Shown piece after piece: positions 17,528 to 24,952 of a stretch of DNA of 43,659 bases. The first letter of the stretch is position 1. Every line of letters starts with the position of its first letter. The position numbers were made by a program, and so were the translations under genes. A model generated the notes under the pieces. The model did no database searches and was not told the DNA's origin. It saw only the letters and a list, made by a program, of their open reading frames with translations. This DNA is from GCA-020343675 sp964462945 (GTDB lineage: Bacteria > Planctomycetota > Phycisphaerae > Sedimentisphaerales > Anaerobacaceae): the NCBI GenBank assembly GCA_964462945.1, contig CAYWZW010000045.1:1-43659 (forward strand), written 5' to 3'.

Positions 17528-17531
17528 GGAC

Positions 17532-17560
17532 TTGACAGGCTCTCCCTGCCGATATACAAT
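17532..17560 (+). promoter_or_regulatory. Predicted promoter of passenger genes, possibly leaderless
   Basis: TTGACA (17532-17537), 17 bp, TACAAT (17555-17560), then 6 bases to the ATG at 17567. No Shine-Dalgarno sequence fits in that space. The geometry is nearly the same as for polA and for the transposase of this element. Confidence 0.65.
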
Positions 17561-17566
17561 GGGATT

Positions 17567-17809
17567 ATGCCTGAACGGTCAAGGAAGAAATCCAAAGATT
17601 TGAACCAGCTTGCTAAGTCTATTGTAGATGAGGCGACAATGGAAGAACTACAGACTAAGACGATCGCAGCAGGTAAGAATCCTGCTGCGGTTATGCTCGG
17701 GCGCTTAGGTGGTCTAAAGGGTGGGAAGGCCAGAGCCATTAAGTTATCTGCTGTGCAGCGTTCAGAAATAGCTAAGAAGGCAGCTAACGCACGTTGGAAA
17801 AAACAGTAA
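17567..17809 (+). CDS. Small basic Lys/Ala-rich protein (80 residues)
   Basis: An 80-residue, highly basic protein (PERSRKKSKDLNQLAKSIVD at the start, then AAVMLGRLGGLKGGKARA and a helical end AKKAANARWKKQ). Proteins with the RLGGLKGGKARA...AKKAAxARW pattern are widespread small proteins of unknown function in bacteria and on mobile elements. Lysine/arginine content suggests nucleic-acid binding, but no named domain is visible. It is the first passenger gene of the element, and the proteinase gene follows 33 nt later on the same strand. Confidence 0.7.
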   Translation: MPERSRKKSKDLNQLAKSIVDEATMEELQTKTIAAGKNPAAVMLGRLGGLKGGKARAIKLSAVQRSEIAKKAANARWKKQ

Positions 17810-17842
17810 GCGAAGAACTGTTGCAAGTGGGACGGAGTAACA

Positions 17843-18781
17843 ATGGTAAAGAAGAAACGGAAAGTCTCTCCACGCATTAAAAAGAAAGATTACAAACGCT
17901 CTTTTGTTCAAGCAAGTCCCTGGTTTCACGTTTCACAAGAAGTGTCGCAAGGCTGGGAACTTCGCAAAGGACTTATCGGTAGAATTCAACAGAGATTGAG
18001 AGGCACGGTTCTTGTGTACTTTTCGTCTTTCTATGATGAAGATGTAATGATGTCGGACATGGATGCCGAAATGATTGAAGGTATTTTGGCTGAGGAACAT
18101 AATGGCGGCAAGATCATCTTGATTCTAAATTCGGCAGGTGGTTCCGGTTTGGCAGCCGAGCGAATTGTCAATGTGTGTCGGTCATATTCAGGAGGACAAT
18201 TTGAAGTAATAGTACCTCATATGGCCAAATCGGCTGCTACGTTGATTTGTTTTGGGGCTTCGCGCATTCATATGAGTGTCACTGCTGAACTTGGACCAGT
18301 TGACCCATAAGTTAAGTATAAAAACGATGCCACAGGAAAAGAAGAATGGATTTCTGCCCAAGAGTACATTAGGTCCTATGAAGAATTGATGGCGAAGGCT
18401 GTATCAGGAGAAGCTAAACGGATTGAAACGCTTGTGCAGCAACTGGCACGATATGATGCACGCTATATGGAGCAATTAAAGTCTGCACAGGCTTTGTCAG
18501 AGAGTATATCTGTCAAATTGCTGCAATCTGGAAGGCTGTCTCGCTTTGATGAGGATACTATCAGGGAGAAAATAAAGCCGTTTTTGTTACAGGAACAAAC
18601 AAAATCTCACAGTCGTATGATTAGTATGGCTGAGGCCAGACAATGTGGCCTAAAGATTAACGAAATAGAATTACAGTCCCAGTTGTGGCATTGGCTTTGG
18701 GAACTGTATGTTAGAGCAAACTGGGCTGTTTCAATGCGTCGGAAAATTGTAGAATCGGCTCGTTCTGGTATAGCCACTTAG
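17843..18781 (+). pseudogene. Serine dehydrogenase proteinase-like gene (SppA/ClpP fold) with one in-frame stop
   Basis: Two open segments, 17843-18310 and 18386-18781, lie in the same frame and are continuous except for a TAA at 18308-18310. Joined, they give about 312 residues. The first part shows the SDH proteinase/SppA-like fold: GGKIILILNSAGGSGLAAERI, then HMAKSAATLICFGA where the nucleophilic serine is expected, then ELGPVDP. The family consensus continues LGPVDPQ, so the TAA replaces a CAA glutamine codon at precisely that position. The second part (KYKNDATGKEEWISAQEYIR onward) is the usual alpha-helical C-terminal half. GGAG upstream of ATG 17843 is a good ribosome-binding site. Either a recent nonsense mutation, a sequencing or assembly error, or stop-codon readthrough explains it. 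If truncated, the 155-residue product would lack the end of the active-site fold. Confidence 0.75.
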
Positions 18782-18797
18782 AAGTGAGGTGTTTTTT

Positions 18798-18992
18798 ATG
18801 GCAGAGCGGAAGAACAAAAAGATTGAACAGGCATTTGAGTCTTTAGAAGAGATACTAAAACGCATTGGCCCATATATGCCCAAGATGCCAAAAGCAGAGC
18901 ATAAGGAAGAACGGCAATGGAAACTGGGAAAAGATGCCACTTTTCCCCTGCCTTGTCTGCCCAAACACAACCAAGTAACGTCACCATTTTAG
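18798..18992 (+). CDS. Small hypothetical protein (64 residues), passenger gene
   Basis: ATG 18798 follows a GAGGTG ribosome-binding sequence, 16 nt after the proteinase stop, so it is probably co-transcribed. The first 45 residues are charged and helical (AERKNKKIEQAFESLEEILK, then a Pro/Lys segment KMPKAEHKEERQW). The last 20 residues look like read-through into untranslated DNA. An inverted repeat GGGAAAAG/CTTTTCCC (18926-18947) lies inside the 3' part. Function unknown. Confidence 0.5.
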   Translation: MAERKNKKIEQAFESLEEILKRIGPYMPKMPKAEHKEERQWKLGKDATFPLPCLPKHNQVTSPF

Positions 18993-19030
18993 AGGGCAAA
19001 AGTTTTTTTGAAAATTCTTGAAAAAACCTC

Positions 19031-19059
19031 TTGACGTTGCTTAACCGCTCAAGCATAAT
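19031..19059 (+). promoter_or_regulatory. Predicted transposase promoter, possibly leaderless
   Basis: TTGACG (19031-19036), 17 bp, CATAAT (19054-19059), then 7 bases to the ATG at 19067. No Shine-Dalgarno sequence is present between. It overlaps the left arm of the inverted repeat at 19058-19083. Confidence 0.6.
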
Positions 19060-19083
19060 GGTCAGTATGAATAAGCTGACCAT
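19058..19083. promoter_or_regulatory. Inverted repeat enclosing the transposase start codon
   Basis: ATGGTCAG (19058-19065) and CTGACCAT (19076-19083) are a perfect 8-bp inverted repeat with the start ATG (19067) in the 10-base spacer. In a transcript coming from upstream it would fold into a hairpin that hides the start codon. In a transcript from the adjacent promoter the left arm would be missing. This mirrors the known protection of IS10/IS50 against external activation. It could also be an operator. Confidence 0.55.
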
Positions 19084-19912
19084 ACAAAAACGAGTTCAAG
19101 TCTTAGCTTCCCTCATCGAGGGTAACTCCATCCGTTCTACCGTCCGCATGACCGGTGCAGCCAAAAACACCGTTGTCAAGTTGTTGCGGGACGTGGGCAA
19201 AGTCTGCGAACAATATCACGATAGAATCATGGTCAATTTGCCATGCAAGCGAATACAGGTCGATGAGATTTGGTCGTTCTGCTATGCCAAGCAGAAGAAT
19301 GTGCCTTCAGAGTTACAAGGGCAATTTGGTTATGGTGACGTGTGGACGTGGGTGGCTCTCGATGCAGACACTAAGTTAGTTGCTGCATGGCTTGTTGGCA
19401 AGCGGGATGCTGAATGGGCAGAAATGTTCATGTATGATTTGTCCAAGCGATTACGCCATCGCGTTCAACTAACCAGTGACGGCCACAAGGCATATCTGTC
19501 TGTTGTTGAGAATGCTTTTGGTGGTGATATTGATTACGCGACTTTAATCAAGCTGTATGGGGCAGACAAGAAAGAAACTGAGGCCCGTTATAGCCCCAGC
19601 AAGATAGTTGGCTGTCAGTTAGCTGTGGTCCAGGGCAATCCCGATCCTTGGCACATATCGACATCCTATGTCGAAAGACAAAACTTGACGATGAGAATGC
19701 AAATGAGGCGGTTTACACGCTTGACTAATGCGTTCAGTAAGAAAGTCGAGAAGCTGCATTGTGCTATAGCATTGGACTTTATGCACTATAACTTCTGCCG
19801 GATTCGCCAAACACTAAGAATCACTCCTACAATGGCAGCAGGCGTAAGCGACCGTCTTTGGGAGTTAGAGGACATTCTTGACTTACTTGAAAATAAGGAG
19901 AATTCAAATTGA
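19067..19912 (+). CDS. IS1-family DDE transposase
   Basis: A 281-residue transposase. The N-terminal 60 residues form a helix-turn-helix domain (KRVQVLASLIEGNSIRSTVR, MTGAAKNTVVKLLRDVG) as in IS1 InsA-like sequences. The catalytic domain has D66 (QVDEIWSFC), D138 (TSDGHKAYL) and E203 (SYVERQN), an order and sequence context typical of IS1/ISMhu11-type DDE enzymes made from a single frame. The ATG at 19067 is preferred over TTG 19031 because it follows a promoter and starts the HTH domain (MNKLTIQKRV). The stop lies 9 bases inside the right end of the element. All catalytic residues are present, so it may be active. Confidence 0.93.
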   Translation: MNKLTIQKRVQVLASLIEGNSIRSTVRMTGAAKNTVVKLLRDVGKVCEQYHDRIMVNLPCKRIQVDEIWSFCYAKQKNVPSELQGQFGYGDVWTWVALDADTKLVAAWLVGKRDAEWAEMFMYDLSKRLRHRVQLTSDGHKAYLSVVENAFGGDIDYATLIKLYGADKKETEARYSPSKIVGCQLAVVQGNPDPWHISTSYVERQNLTMRMQMRRFTRLTNAFSKKVEKLHCAIALDFMHYNFCRIRQTLRITPTMAAGVSDRLWELEDILDLLENKENSN

Positions 19913-19921
19913 CCCACTACC
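19897..19921 (-). repeat. Right terminal inverted repeat
   Basis: Reverse complement begins GGTAGTGGGTCAATTTGA and matches the left end at 21 of 25 positions. It overlaps the last codons of the transposase gene. Confidence 0.88.
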
Positions 19922-19929
19922 AAAGCGAC
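19922..19929. repeat. Right target-site duplication
   Basis: AAAGCGAC, identical to 17029-17036. The 213 bp from here to the metallophosphoesterase stop contain no gene I can support. Confidence 0.9.
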
Positions 19930-20142
19930 CGGTTGAATGGCCATGCTCCGATGAGCTTGGGGTCCATCTTCCTTTGCCGGTACAACCGAGCTTTCTAAGC
20001 CTGCAAGTCTTCATGGTTTCCCGACGTTCTTCTATTCTATGGCTTAATCTACTACGAGCCAAACCTGAAAAATGTAAAACCCGCTTGATAAAGCCCCGAT
20101 GCTTACTACAATTAAGTCAAGAAGCCATAGAGAAATCTATTC

Positions 20143-21180
20143 TCAGGAAAATTGAGATTCGGTGCAATACTGATCTTCTGAAGGGCGCATGACCATGGAA
20201 GGTGAAAGGAGCCAACTGAAGGTGAGCGGCCTGCTCTCGGCCTTTCGGTAGCCGGTGATGGTGATATTGCCGTCGGGATGGACTTCGGCGATTGCGTAGG
20301 AATTGTTCGCAAGCCCCGTGCCCTCGACGAGCGCCTTGAGCGTGTAGTAGTGAATCCCTGCGATGTTGCTATAGCTGCCCGGATGGTGATGGCCCTGAAA
20401 GACGGCAAGCACTTTGCCGCAAGATTGCAGAACCTGCCGGACATCGCCTGCATTTCTTACATAGACTGAACCGACCCCATCCAGCAGTTGATGAATGAAA
20501 ACGATGACAGGGCCGGGGGCCTCATCGAGACGCCGTTCGAGCCAGGCCAGCTCGTCGGAGGGAATGTTCGCATCGGTCCAGTCAAAATTGCCGTGGTCGT
20601 AGCCGGCCCCGTCGGTCCTGTAGTTGGCATCCAGCACGACAAAACGCAGGCCGTTCACATCGAATGAGTAATAACTTCGGCCTGGCCCCACGTTCGTGCT
20701 CTTGACCCGGCTGAGAAACTGCCGCTTCGAGATGCTGTCCATGTCGTGATTACCCAGGACGTGATACCTCGGGCCGGCAAAGCCCCGGAACACGCGCTCC
20801 ACGGCCTCAAGATAACAGAGGGTCTTTTGCTCGACCGGCGTCCTATCCTGATCCTTGAAGTCACCGAGCTCGACGAGGAAGTCCACCTTTTGGGCGTTCA
20901 TCAGCGCCACGCACTCGGACAGTTTGTCGAGGGACTCGCGGTAGAATCGCGTGCCTGCGGCGTCGGCATCCGCATAATGGCAATCCGCCACAATGCCGAA
21001 ACGTGCCGTACCGGGCCTCGCTCTCAATCTGGGCTGGGGAGCACAGGAGAGCGGCAGGGCGGTCAGACCGGCCAGGGCCGTCACCGACGATTTCAAGAAC
21101 GCCCGCCGGGTGATTACCCGGTTTTGGCGGCCCGGCTTAGTCCGGCAGAAGCCATCCCCGGAAGTATTCGTGTCCATCAT
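20143..21180 (-). CDS. Tat-exported calcineurin-like metallophosphoesterase
   Basis: A 345-residue phosphoesterase. A Tat signal sits at residues 24-45 (TRRAFLKSSVTALAGL, ending near LSCAPQ, which could even be lipidated). The binuclear metal site motifs appear in order: FGIVADCHYAD (D-x-H), VELGDFKD (GD-x-x-D), LGNHDMD (GNHD), FIHQ and FQGHHHPG (GHxH). These proteins hydrolyse phosphomono- or diesters, or act on nucleotides or phospholipids outside the cytoplasm. The substrate cannot be assigned. ATG follows a GGGGGA ribosome-binding site. The mobile element lies just beyond its 3' end. Confidence 0.88.
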   Translation of the reverse strand: MMDTNTSGDGFCRTKPGRQNRVITRRAFLKSSVTALAGLTALPLSCAPQPRLRARPGTARFGIVADCHYADADAAGTRFYRESLDKLSECVALMNAQKVDFLVELGDFKDQDRTPVEQKTLCYLEAVERVFRGFAGPRYHVLGNHDMDSISKRQFLSRVKSTNVGPGRSYYSFDVNGLRFVVLDANYRTDGAGYDHGNFDWTDANIPSDELAWLERRLDEAPGPVIVFIHQLLDGVGSVYVRNAGDVRQVLQSCGKVLAVFQGHHHPGSYSNIAGIHYYTLKALVEGTGLANNSYAIAEVHPDGNITITGYRKAESRPLTFSWLLSPSMVMRPSEDQYCTESQFS

Positions 21181-21386
21181 GTTGTCCCCCTGGAGACAAG
21201 AGGAAACCGGCGTCTCCCTCGCCGCTCAGTAATTCCCGGCCGGTTTGGCGTCGGAATCGGCAAAAAACGACGCTCGACGGTTGCAATTCAAGCGAGATTG
21301 TATTATCATAGTTGCCCTGACATGTATAGAGGTATTTCTGAATCGAGTTGATAATGATCGTGAACCATAAGATGAGGAGGATGAAA

Positions 21387-23292
21387 ATGTTGCGTTACAT
21401 CATACGTCTGAGTGTCCTGATAATAGTGGGCGCGTGGGCTGCCGCCCCTGTCAGATCGGCGTCGATTCTGATTGAGAACGCCTCATTCGAGCTGCCGGCA
21501 GTGGACCCCAACGGCTTCCCGGCGGTGCCTCTGGTGGAGGGCTGGACGGAGATCGACCTCGATACCCTCGCCAGCACGAACACGGGCNNNNNNNNNNNNN
21601 NNNNNNNNNNNNNNNNNNNNNNNNNNNNNNNNNNNNNNNNNNNNNNNNNNNNNNNNNNNNNNNNNNNNNNNNNNNNNNNNNNNNNNNGTATTCGCCAATA
21701 CGCCGCAGGACAGCCCGGACCACGTGAGCAACGCCGACGGGCATCAACTGGCGTTCCTGGGGTCCGGCCAAGGCAACGGCCTGGAGCAGGACTTAGCGGC
21801 CACGTACAAGGTGGGCTGCGATTACCGCCTGACCGTGGGCGTGGGCGTCTCGATGAGATTTCCGCCCGCCACGCAGGCGCCGGCCGATAGCATTGAGCTG
21901 ATTCTGTACTATCGCCAGGGCACCGAATCGGTGGACATCGCGCGAGAAGTGGTTGAGGCAGGGGGGCTATCCACGACGCTCTTGCAGGACTTCTCGGTCT
22001 ATCTGCCGACGGTGGGACCTGACGATACGTGGGCGGGCAAGGCTGTCGGAGTGGCGATACGTGCAGCCGGGATGCCCGGTGGGTTCTGGGACCTCGACAA
22101 TGTCCGCCTCATGGAATTGCTGCCGGTATCCATTCTGATTGAGAACGCATCCTTCGAGCTGCCGGCGGTGGACCCTAACGGCTTTCCGGCGGTGCCCTTG
22201 GTGGAGGGGTGGACGGAGATCGACCTGGACACGGTAGCCAGCACAAACACGGGCGTATTCGCCAATACGCCGCAGGACAGCCCGGACCACGTGAGCAACG
22301 CCGACGGGCGTCAACTGGCGTTCCTGGGGTCTGGCCGAGGCAACGGCCTGGAGCAGGACTTGGCAACCACATACAAGGTGGGCTGTGATTACCGGCTGAC
22401 CGTGGGCGTGGGCGTCTCGATGCGATTCCCGCCGTCCGCTCAGGCGCCAGCCGATAGCATCGAACTGGTTCTCTACTATCGCAACGGCACCGAATCGGTG
22501 GACATTGCGCGAGAAGTGGTTGAGGCAGGGGGGCTATCCTCGACGCAATTGCAGGACTTCTCGGTCTATCTGCCGACGGTGGGACCCGACGATGCGTGGG
22601 CGGGCAAGAGTATCGGCGTAGCGATACGCGCAGCCGGGATGCCCGGTGGGTTCTGGGACCTCGACAACGTCCGCCTAACCGAATCGCTGCCTGTAGCAAT
22701 TGCGATCGAGAACGCTTCATTTGAGTCGCCGGTGGTGGATCCCAACGGCTTCGGGGCTGTGCCCTTTGTGGAAAGCTGGACGGAGATCGATCTGGACACG
22801 ATGGCCAGCGCCAACACTGGCGTGTTCGCCAACACTGCGGCGGGCAGTCCCGACCGTGTGGTCAACGCCGATGGGCTTCAACTGGCCTTCTTAGGGTCCC
22901 AGCAGGGCAATGCCCTGGAGCAGGACCTGGAAGCAACGTACAAGGTCGGCTCTGCGTACCGGCTGACCGTGGGCGTGGGCGTCTCGATGCGATTTCCGCC
23001 GGCCGCTCAGGCGCCAGCCGATAGCATCGAGCTGGTTCTCTACTACCGCCAAGGCGCCGAATCCGTGGACATTGCGCGAGAAGTGGTCGAGGCAGCAGGT
23101 CTATCCACGACGCTCTTGCAGGATTTCTCGGTGTACCTGCCGACGGTGGACTCCAACGATGCCTGGGCGGGTAAGGGCATCGGGGTGGCGATCCGCGCCG
23201 CCGGGCAGGCGGGCGGCTTCTGGGACCTGGACAACGTCCGGTTAGCCGAATCGCTGCCGGCTGAGGGTTTCACGCCGCCGGACAAGGGGTAA
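21387..23292 (+). CDS. Secreted protein of 189-residue tandem repeats, interrupted by a scaffold gap
   Basis: ATG 21387 has a GAGGAGG ribosome-binding site 6 bases upstream and starts a signal peptide (MLRYIIRLSVLIIVGAWAAA, cleaved near VRSA). Then come three copies of a 189-residue (567-bp) module beginning ILIENASFELPAVDPNG and ending GGFWDLDNVRL. The modules are all-beta in character and resemble secreted PEP-CTERM-type or carbohydrate-binding jelly-roll domains, but there is no PEP-CTERM or other anchor at the end (AEGFTPPDKG). The 100 N at 21588-21687 puts the two halves in different apparent frames. Removing the N restores one frame and an exact 567-bp period, so this is one gene. A pseudopilin gene follows 5 bases after the stop. 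Confidence 0.75.
21465..23265 (+). repeat. Three tandem 567-bp coding repeats
   Basis: Equivalent points lie at 21465, 22132 and 22699. The last two differ by 567; the first two differ by 667, which is 567 after subtracting the 100 N. Copies are very similar at DNA level, such as GTATTCGCCAATACGCCG in copies 1 and 2. Confidence 0.85.
21588..21687. other. Scaffold gap of 100 N inside the first repeat
   Basis: A run of exactly 100 N, the usual placeholder for a gap of unknown length. The flanks (…CACGGGC and GTATTCGCC…) are directly contiguous in copy 2. The gap therefore hides either nothing or whole extra repeats. Confidence 0.95.
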
Positions 23293-23297
23293 ATATC

Positions 23298-24158
23298 TTG
23301 TACTCAAGGATCAACAGCGGACATAAATGGCGGTCAGCCTGCCAGCGTCGGAAATCAGACCTGGCAAGTCGGACGCCGGACTTCTCTCCTCTGTCTTCTG
23401 TCCCCCGGCCAGGGCGGGATGGTTTCAGCCTTATCGAGCTGCTTGTGGTGATGGCCACGCTGTCTCTGCTGATAGCGATCCTGTTGCCGGCATTATCTGC
23501 GGCCCGGCATCAGGCCCGGCGCGCCGCCTGCGCCGGCAACCTCCGCCAGGTCGGCATGGCGATCCATCTTTACGCCGAGGACTTCGCCGATACGATCCCC
23601 TTCGGCCCATCCGGCCGTCCGGTCACAGGCTCGAACTTCTACACGGTGACCGGCAGCGTGACCAGCCTGCTGTCTCTGGAAGACGGTGCGCCGGTGGGAC
23701 TGGGGTTGCTGCTGAAGGACTATCTTTCTCATCAGCCTACGGTCTTGTTCTGCCCGGGCGCGGACCAGCCCTCGGAAGCGAAGGAGCAACTGGCCCGAGT
23801 CGGATGGGCCCAGTCCCAGAGCGACTTTTACTACCGCCATGCTTCGGTGGACTTGCTGACCGGCACACCCAAGGCGTTTCACATCCGGCTGAGCGACCTG
23901 GGCCGCAACAGCGAGGGGCGTCCCATCGCTGCTCTGGTCGCCGACGTGCAGTTTCTGGCGCACCCATCGCTGGCGGCGTTCCAGGTGAAGACCCGGACGA
24001 GTCATCTGCGGGCGGCCAGCAACATCTTGTTCGCCGCCGGACATGTCAAGACCGTTTCCAACAGGGACGACAGCTTGACGGTGGACATCGGGTATGCTCC
24101 ATACGATGCACTCGTGCGGATTCTCGACATGTTCGAGCTGGCTGACGAGCACCGTTGA
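23298..24158 (+). CDS. Prepilin-like (type II secretion pseudopilin-type) protein
   Basis: A 286-residue protein with a prepilin peptidase site: a long, basic leader of about 42 residues, then G/FSLIELLVV followed by a hydrophobic helix ending LLPALSAAR. This is the classic class III/pseudopilin N-terminus, common in planctomycetes in front of DUF1559-like globular domains. The C-terminal part has a CAGNLRQVGMAIHLYAEDF segment, also usual in that group, and later FAAGHVKTV. It starts with TTG 23298 only 5 bases after the repeat-protein stop, so the two probably form an operon. Perhaps it helps surface display or secretion of that protein. An ATG start inside the leader is not available before the cleavage site. 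Confidence 0.82.
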   Translation: MYSRINSGHKWRSACQRRKSDLASRTPDFSPLSSVPRPGRDGFSLIELLVVMATLSLLIAILLPALSAARHQARRAACAGNLRQVGMAIHLYAEDFADTIPFGPSGRPVTGSNFYTVTGSVTSLLSLEDGAPVGLGLLLKDYLSHQPTVLFCPGADQPSEAKEQLARVGWAQSQSDFYYRHASVDLLTGTPKAFHIRLSDLGRNSEGRPIAALVADVQFLAHPSLAAFQVKTRTSHLRAASNILFAAGHVKTVSNRDDSLTVDIGYAPYDALVRILDMFELADEHR

Positions 24159-24268
24159 AAGTCGGCGGCTGAATCCGGCAATATCTCTGAGGACCCCGGC
24201 CGACCGGCATAGATGCAGGAACTCAAGCAGAGCGCTCCGGCAGGGAGTTACGCAAATAAGGAAAGCAG

Positions 24269-24823
24269 ATGGAAGAAGAACGCACCGATGCCCAGCAAGA
24301 TCCGTGTTATCCCCTTCCTGCCCGTACGTACACAAGCAGGGAAGCCTTTTTGCACAATCTGCCCTACATCCTGATGACGGTCCTCGGTGCGGCGGTCTTG
24401 TTCCAGTCGTTCAGCGGGTCGGCGTGGGCGCACCTCACGGCCGCCGGGTATGTGCTTTACGGCCTGGCCGGTGCCTTGTGGATCATGGTTTTCGTGTGTC
24501 CTTTCTGCCGGTTCTGGGATACGGACTCCTGTCCCTGCGGATACGGCAAGGTCGCGGCGAGGATTCGTGACCGACAACCCGAAAACCGATTCAACGAGAA
24601 GTTCAAGAAGCACATCCCCGTGATCGTACCTCTGTGGTTTCTGCCGTTGGTTGCCGCTGTGCCGGCCCTGGTCCGAGGATTCACCTGGGGGCTTGTGATC
24701 CTGGTGACGGCGTTTGCCGTGGATGCGTTTGTGGTCCTGCCTCGGCTCTCCACCCAGCACGGCTGCCGCGACTGCCCCCAACGCCAGACCTGCCCCTGGA
24801 TGAAAGGGAAGGGCCCGCTTTAG
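24269..24823 (+). CDS. Cysteine-rich integral membrane protein, unknown function
   Basis: A 184-residue membrane protein with about four transmembrane helices (for example YILMTVLGAAVLFQ, GLAGALWIMVFV, LWFLPLVAAVPALV). Two cysteine clusters face the same side: CPFCRFWDTDSCPCG between helices 2 and 3 and HGCRDCPQRQTCPW at the C-terminus. Eight cysteines in CxxC-like groups suggest binding of Fe-S clusters or zinc, or a redox role, as in membrane ferredoxin-like proteins. I do not recognise the family. AAGGAAAG lies just before ATG. It is on the same strand as the pseudopilin but 110 bases away. Confidence 0.6.
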   Translation: MEEERTDAQQDPCYPLPARTYTSREAFLHNLPYILMTVLGAAVLFQSFSGSAWAHLTAAGYVLYGLAGALWIMVFVCPFCRFWDTDSCPCGYGKVAARIRDRQPENRFNEKFKKHIPVIVPLWFLPLVAAVPALVRGFTWGLVILVTAFAVDAFVVLPRLSTQHGCRDCPQRQTCPWMKGKGPL

Positions 24824-24952
24824 GAGGCGCCTGGCAATCTTCTTACGAGCCGGCCGAACGCTATAACTCAAGGGACCTGTTCAGCGCCCGAGTCTGCGGG
24901 CTCCGGCGTCACCGGTTCCGGCACCGGCTCGCTGGCCGGCCAGCCGGATGCG

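Larger units (their letters stand above)
17037..19921 (+). mobile_element. IS1-type insertion element with passenger genes (2885 bp)
   Basis: The element is bounded by terminal inverted repeats starting GGTAGTGGGTCA (17037-17048) and ending TGACCCACTACC (19910-19921); 21 of the terminal 25 bases match. It is flanked by perfect 8-bp direct repeats AAAGCGAC. The only transposase inside is an IS1-family DDE enzyme at the right end. The left 2 kb is not transposase. It holds a hairpin-rich non-coding stretch, a small basic protein gene, a serine-dehydrogenase-proteinase gene and another small gene, all on the same strand. Usual single-ORF IS1 relatives are about 0.7-1.2 kb, so this is a transposon with cargo. 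No second copy of the left end is found nearer the transposase, so a simple nested IS does not explain it. The perfect duplication suggests a recent insertion. Confidence 0.88.

Noticed and set aside
18960..19066. A closer left end of the insertion element just upstream of the transposase
   Set aside because: No GGTAGTGGGTCA-like sequence occurs there; only 17037 matches the right end and carries the matching target duplication.
21472..23292. Separate gene starting at 21472 in another frame
   Set aside because: Its apparent frame before the gap is an artefact of 100 N (not a multiple of three); the signal peptide and period support one gene from 21387.
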